Source: an uncultured Gammaproteobacteria bacterium (GTDB taxonomy: Bacteria; Pseudomonadota; Gammaproteobacteria; Pseudomonadales; Ketobacteraceae). From it: a stretch of 46,357 bases of DNA. Both the position numbers and the translations under genes were made by a program. Below the pieces are notes generated by a model. That model did not search any database. It worked only from the letters and a program-made list of their open reading frames with translations, and was not told the DNA's origin. The stretch covers positions 1-46,357 of the forward strand of contig CAJXZM010000026.1 of NCBI GenBank assembly GCA_913063125.1. The letters are read 5' to 3'. This document shows positions 46,101-46,357 of the stretch, one piece after another; the stretch's first letter is position 1, and the number at the start of each line of letters is the position of its first letter.

Positions 46101-46357
46101 AGTAGCTAAACCTGCACTATCAAATTTTACAACACCATATAGCCCAACTTCAGGACTACCATCACCGCCTAACGTAAGCGTTTCTAGCCGCCCTTTATCA
46201 GACCTAAAACCAAAGCCTGCAAATGTATCTCCACCTTCTAGAATATAATCTTGACCTGCCAATGCCTCACTGCTTGCAACCGATCCGTCAGGGCGCCACT
46301 GCACATTCACCGCTTTTACAGGCTCGTCCAATGCTAGCATATTCAATGTTTGGTCTA
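43155..46357 (-). CDS. Giant exported-type protein, C-terminal part (partial)
   Basis: The frame is open to the window edge (46357), so the N-terminus is outside; the TTG at 46344-46346 is not a convincing start. About 1066 residues are visible. The first part is beta-rich (GQDYILEGGDTFAGFGFRSD). A long helical/amphipathic region (about 200-760) follows, with many Leu-rich segments such as DTINRLSGAAIESAMKDQVE and IMETAAMQAIASNVQQF. The C-terminal region (about 780-1060) is Gly-rich and beta-like with paired Cys residues, ending ...WHADVDTPSGIH. No family is recognised. It is upstream of, and 11 bp from, the FnIII-like gene. Its size and operon position suggest a main structural component of a secreted or surface complex. 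Confidence 0.75.
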   Translation of the reverse strand, partial: DQTLNMLALDEPVKAVNVQWRPDGSVASSEALAGQDYILEGGDTFAGFGFRSDKGRLETLTLGGDGSPEVGLYGVVKFDSAGLATYFWQSPSVDIRLRNGSNGAEPSVVTGGGVIDAGDTVENAAFNLADNSFYDVSAKRQWGNSFGFDLPVYYTSGDSATPPTLIGRYQKSDLVVLEAGAGIDFIRPDDSMLSFGLSADIAKVKELPMSLDLGSAGSIERLGSYLQSVGIGGVDLQTLLAPLQYPLDTINRLSGAAIESAMKDQVEALIDQVAGEDVAQLAESLTAINSIPNQLSAVVNADLLQGFSSHQRWASELQAGMAGIHNAMLSVDRETDPSLKMAYLNLVIQNVVNVKNVVLPNFTISNVELSRILVGQSDQTELLLSRSGENIQVLKDTLNRLTGTSGSLTAMLDVDVNACVNGTLTQGQGLHLEPFLAFSSNVTGLMEKLSELNIAPGLSSLAALAPGSLSLFEQGEGRIRSLADGLSINWEEGVSSLQASVCGESSESFQLEVERYLLTNEQGTGVLEQLDGLDARLQQIQLVVSYSGGLVAGNLDYLNVYTGVLESVLGGLVIELVEASSAGGAGESFSATAIINDTNENLLRLTQQQGFPWVINALYAEPDSGDLDFATSAYAPLENIIQQYSATLTSSVESQMQVGLVAGQFTSQQLQRFLTDKIMETAAMQAIASNVQQFTRPYVDELSQLSLRLTDQINGVVKKALTAALPEAADLLNAANGVMPNIPLATGGIDGFARFNNSGMSQIHLDANWQMQAAVSDIEGPSFNAALDVLAFQGGGDDAPCNAGEGDNGFDVNITAFDVEANILGTSTVFDEIGLHFVLSEDDGPTAYLPTGIGGGISLSKPTEYQSFTLYQFNFDASIGASEIYLGVGGLGAFDGASMGLNMFVGRTCNDTNITRIDPASANILPFSGDPFLGLYLRGELTAPFLSGGCALDVSFRGSAGAWVTAEPTVGVGGIIGGGALGTIACLGSVRGQVDTTASFNTNKELFYAGQAFVVGGAGFDCDRGTWTSAGRSRGDDWCGTADVSANVRYQNNKWHADVDTPSGIH

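Overview
The window looks like chromosomal DNA of a moderately AT-rich Gram-negative bacterium, most likely a marine-type gammaproteobacterium. The basis is a PbpC-type penicillin-binding protein tail, a YdjM/DUF457 membrane protein, a U32 (RlhA/TrhP-like) protein, several lipoproteins with typical lipoboxes, and very large Sec-exported proteins with calcium-binding loops. I cannot name a genus. I saw no tRNA, rRNA, CRISPR array or intact insertion sequence.

Layout. 1-636 is the 3' end of a pbpC-like gene. 702-4209 is a minus-strand block: a small conserved unknown, a sterol-desaturase/fatty-acid-hydroxylase family membrane oxygenase, an AraC regulator directly upstream of it, and a GNAT/FemAB-like acyltransferase. 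4418-12356 is a plus-strand operon of three genes: an 1831-residue exported protein (Ig-like repeats, a possible lipid-binding TULIP-like region, a LamG-like domain and one CXXCH haem site), a lipoprotein with a covalent-FAD (ALO/VAO type) oxidoreductase fold, and a short-chain dehydrogenase. 13145-19270 is a second plus-strand unit: a kinase / degenerate cyclase / STAND ATPase / TPR protein, an exported CXXCH protein and an unknown 204-residue protein, closed by a strong terminator. A separate FHA-winged-helix protein follows. 20719-22783 (minus) is an OmpR-type two-component system. It faces, across an intergenic region full of GTAAG boxes, two lipoprotein genes that share an unusual EE(V/I)LHL segment; one has a beta-propeller and the other an RTX-like tail. 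26702-29661 encodes a U32 protein overlapping a GST-like protein. 29662-31153 holds the YdjM-like gene flanked by two decayed gene fragments.

31154-34757 carries a LuxR regulator, a NarL-type response regulator and, convergent with it, a CHASE-like histidine kinase. The kinase is the last gene of a minus-strand operon whose other members (34803-46357, running off the window) are three giant exported proteins with TSP3/EF-hand-like loops, Calx-beta, FnIII and beta-propeller regions.

Best candidates for something undescribed are: (1) the lipid-binding/c-haem giant protein + flavin lipoprotein + SDR operon, which reads like an envelope electron-transfer system for a hydrophobic substrate; (2) the giant secreted-protein operon with its own histidine kinase; and (3) the EE(V/I)LHL lipoprotein pair next to a two-component system whose sensor domain carries a calcium-loop-like motif. 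All functional statements are inferences from motifs read by eye; no database search was possible.
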